Below, piece by piece: positions 22,086 to 23,527 of a DNA stretch of 23,527 nt. The stretch is from Oscillospiraceae bacterium. GTDB taxonomy: Bacteria > Bacillota > Clostridia > Oscillospirales > Ruminococcaceae. The stretch is from the NCBI GenBank assembly GCA_016296485.1, contig JAEDJF010000013.1, forward strand, positions 1 through 23,527. The letters are read 5' to 3'. The position numbers were made by a program, and so were the translations under genes. How positions within the stretch are numbered: the first letter of the stretch is position 1; each line of letters opens with the position of its first letter. The notes beneath the pieces were generated by a model, which worked only from the letters and a program-made list of their open reading frames with translations, searched no databases and was not told the DNA's origin.

Positions 22086-22141
22086 ATATAAGTTAAAGAG
22101 AAAAAATGTATTACATATATTTGAAAGTTTTGGTGAAATAA

Positions 22142-23167
22142 ATGAAAACAAGCGACTTCTATTTTGACCTTCCGCAGGAGCTTATTGCTCAGCACCCTGC
22201 GGAGCAGCGCGACCACTCAAGGTTAATGCACCTCGATAGAAAGACCGGGGAAATTGAGCACCTTAATTTTTATGATTTACCGAAGCTGCTCGAGCCCGGA
22301 GACCTTCTGGTGCTCAACGATTCAAGGGTGCTCCCGGCAAGACTTATCGGCGAGAGAGAGGACACCCATTCTCCGATAGAGTTCCTTCTTTTGAATCAGC
22401 GGGACCTTGACGTTTGGGAGATACTCGTTAAACCCGGAAAACACGCGAAAATCGGCAAAAGATTTGTTTTCGGCGGCGGGATTCTTAGAGCGGAAGTCAT
22501 CGACATAATCGAGGACGGAAACCGCATAGTCAAATTTGAGCACGAGGGAAATATTTATAACGTGCTCGACGAAATCGGTCAAATGCCGCTTCCTCCCTAT
22601 ATCACCGAAAAACTTGAGGACAAGGAGCGCTATCAGACAGTTTATTCAAACCCCATAGGTTCGGCTGCGGCGCCCACAGCAGGGCTTCATTTTACGAACG
22701 AGCTTCTTGACGAAATAAGAGCGAAAGGCGTAAATACGGCTTTTGTGACGCTTCACGTGGGACTTGGAACCTTTAGACCGGTTAAAGTTGAGGATTTTCA
22801 CAATCATATAATGCACTCCGAACATTATATGGTGCCGAAAGAGACGGCAGAGATCATAAGAAAGACCAAAGCCGAAGGTCATAGGGTAATAGCCGTCGGA
22901 ACAACCTCCTGCCGCACGCTCGAATCCGTTGCGGCGAAATACGGCGAAGTGCGCGAGGATGACGACAATACGAGCATTTTCATTTATCCCGGTTTTGAGT
23001 TCAAGGTGCTCGACGGACTTATTACAAACTTCCACCTTCCGGAGAGCACGCTCATTATGCTCGTATCCGCCTTTGCCGGATACGACAACGTGATGAGCGC
23101 ATATAAAACCGCCGTGGAGAATAAGTACAGATTTTTCTCCTTCGGAGATTCAATGTGCATTTTATAA
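22142..23167 (+). CDS. queA: tRNA preQ1(34) S-adenosylmethionine ribosyltransferase-isomerase QueA
   Basis: This 341-residue enzyme transfers the ribosyl part of SAM to preQ1 at tRNA position 34, forming epoxyqueuosine. Family blocks are visible in order: FYFDLPQELIAQHPAEQRDHSRLM at the N-terminus (two blocks), RVLPARL, PTAGLHFT (about 177-184), HVGLGTFRPV, VGTTSCRTLE and LITNFHLPESTLIMLVSAFAG near the end. Length is normal. A GGTGA RBS precedes the ATG at 22142. In Firmicutes queA is usually followed by tgt; here an AT-rich region and a DUF6809-like gene follow, so tgt must lie elsewhere or further on. Confidence 0.96.
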   Translation: MKTSDFYFDLPQELIAQHPAEQRDHSRLMHLDRKTGEIEHLNFYDLPKLLEPGDLLVLNDSRVLPARLIGEREDTHSPIEFLLLNQRDLDVWEILVKPGKHAKIGKRFVFGGGILRAEVIDIIEDGNRIVKFEHEGNIYNVLDEIGQMPLPPYITEKLEDKERYQTVYSNPIGSAAAPTAGLHFTNELLDEIRAKGVNTAFVTLHVGLGTFRPVKVEDFHNHIMHSEHYMVPKETAEIIRKTKAEGHRVIAVGTTSCRTLESVAAKYGEVREDDDNTSIFIYPGFEFKVLDGLITNFHLPESTLIMLVSAFAGYDNVMSAYKTAVENKYRFFSFGDSMCIL

Positions 23168-23277
23168 TTAAATAACAAAAAAATCCCCCGTAATTTGCTG
23201 ACACGCGATAAGGAAGTAATTTGAAAACCTATCAAAATACACTATTTATCGGGTGTGGCGAAAGCGAAGCAAAAAAT
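23168..23277. other. AT-rich non-coding stretch downstream of queA
   Basis: No open frame with an RBS, no RNA gene and no recognisable mobile-element end was found here. A short TAATTTG direct repeat (about 23191 and 23216) and complementary CCCCCG/CGGG segments are present but too short to name. It may be the untranslated tail of queA or decayed sequence. Confidence 0.4.
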
Positions 23278-23320
23278 AAATACCGAGAAGAACCATAAAA
23301 GGTTTTCTCGGTATTTTTTT
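23278..23320 (+). terminator. Rho-independent terminator downstream of queA
   Basis: A long stem (ATACCGAGAA with TTCTCGGTAT, plus AACC/GGTT closing the loop, and one bulged G at 23290) is followed by seven T. The A-rich flank on the left could make it bidirectional. It lies 111 bases after the queA stop. Confidence 0.88.
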
Positions 23321-23347
23321 ATATCGGTACATTCGACTATTAACCCA

Positions 23348-23383
23348 CCTTTAAGTACAATTATTGTAGAAACTTAAAGGAGG
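23348..23383 (+). promoter_or_regulatory. Palindrome covering the RBS of the DUF6809-like gene
   Basis: CCTTTAAGT (23348-23356) is a perfect reverse complement of ACTTAAAGG (23372-23380), and the right arm contains the start of the AAAGGAGG RBS (23376-23383). A second small palindrome, ACAAT-T-ATTGT (23357-23367), sits inside. As RNA it would form a hairpin that hides the RBS; as DNA it could be a repressor operator. Confidence 0.55.
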
Positions 23384-23391
23384 TTATATTT

Positions 23392-23527
23392 ATGGGTAAA
23401 TTTATTGAAGAATTCTATTATGGCAATCTTGATCCACAAGCAAAGAGTACAAAAGAAAACAAATCTGTGCAAAAGCAAATGGAAGTTTTAATGTTGAACG
23501 AAGACTATCTAACCGAGAACCTTTCGG
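23392..23527 (+). CDS. DUF6809-like small protein, N-terminal part
   Basis: The gene runs off the window after 45 codons. It begins MGKFIEEFYYGNLDPQAKS and continues as a Lys/Glu-rich helical sequence. That opening closely resembles the 'LEELYYGNIxPxxRS' start of DUF6809 proteins, small (about 80-100 residue) proteins of unknown function common in gut Clostridia. I rely on memory of the family, not a search. AAAGGAGG lies eight bases before the ATG. G+C is about 34 percent (46 of 136 by hand count), clearly below the upstream genes, suggesting a horizontally acquired or accessory segment. Confidence 0.65.
   Translation, partial: MGKFIEEFYYGNLDPQAKSTKENKSVQKQMEVLMLNEDYLTENLS

Noticed and set aside
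22027..22141. Lysine riboswitch or T-box upstream of asd
   Set aside because: The 115-base gap is too short and has no conserved T-box sequence or multi-helix junction; it is mostly AT-rich promoter sequence.
23168..23277. Small RNA or mobile-element end after queA
   Set aside because: Only very short repeats are present, with no tRNA-like fold, no long inverted repeat and no target duplication.

Overview
The window looks like chromosomal core sequence from a low-to-mid-GC Gram-positive of the class Clostridia, probably a gut Oscillospiraceae/Ruminococcaceae-type spore former. The evidence is a lipobox-bearing GHL10 protein, a membrane M23 peptidase next to an M50 (SpoIVFB-like) protease, the rplS-rbgA-rnhB-yraN order, the TIGR03960/TIGR03936 radical SAM pair, and the tig-clpP-clpX-lon-engB order. 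Many starts are GTG or TTG behind strong AAAGGAGG/GGGGG ribosome-binding sites. No rRNA, tRNA, CRISPR array, transposase or phage gene was found. No stretch longer than 300 bases lacks a gene.

Layout. (1) 1-161: 3' end of a gene resembling the C-terminus of DNA polymerase III alpha. (2) 311-4965: two large secreted wall proteins, a GHL10 lipoprotein and a 1046-residue protein that joins a degenerate GHL10-like barrel, beta-rich modules and a complete Amidase_3 domain. A strong terminator follows. (3) 5050-6323: translationally overlapping M23 and M50 membrane proteins (SpoIVFA/SpoIVFB-like), then a terminator. (4) 6422-8984: promoter and an overlapping pair of radical SAM and DUF2344 proteins. 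(5) 9002-9569: promoter, structured leader, ribosomal protein L19 and terminator. (6) 9585-13134: tightly packed operon rbgA-rnhB-yraN-M19 dipeptidase-metallophosphoesterase. (7) 13197-19968: proteostasis cluster tig, clpP, clpX, lon, engB, ending in a terminator shared with the convergent genes. (8) 20001-22026, minus strand: asd then dapA, the aspartate-to-diaminopimelate/lysine branch. (9) 22057-23167: divergent promoter and queA. (10) 23168-23527: AT-rich stretch with a terminator, a palindrome over a ribosome-binding site, and the start of a DUF6809-like small protein. This looks like the edge of an accessory region.

How the genes fit together. The first part remodels peptidoglycan: the amidase removes stem peptides, GHL10 proteins are predicted to cut glycan strands, and the M23/M50 pair suggests sporulation. 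asd/dapA supply diaminopimelate to the same wall. The middle part builds and polices proteins: L19 and RbgA/EngB act in 50S assembly, trigger factor in folding, and ClpXP and Lon in degradation. Four promoters share an almost identical extended -10 (TGTTATNNT).

The most interesting observations are the GHL10 plus amidase pairing, the L19 leader with two copies each of mutually complementary segments, the long basic/acidic repeat tail on trigger factor, the SpoIVFB-like protein lacking a CBS domain, and the RBS-covering palindrome in front of the DUF6809-like gene.
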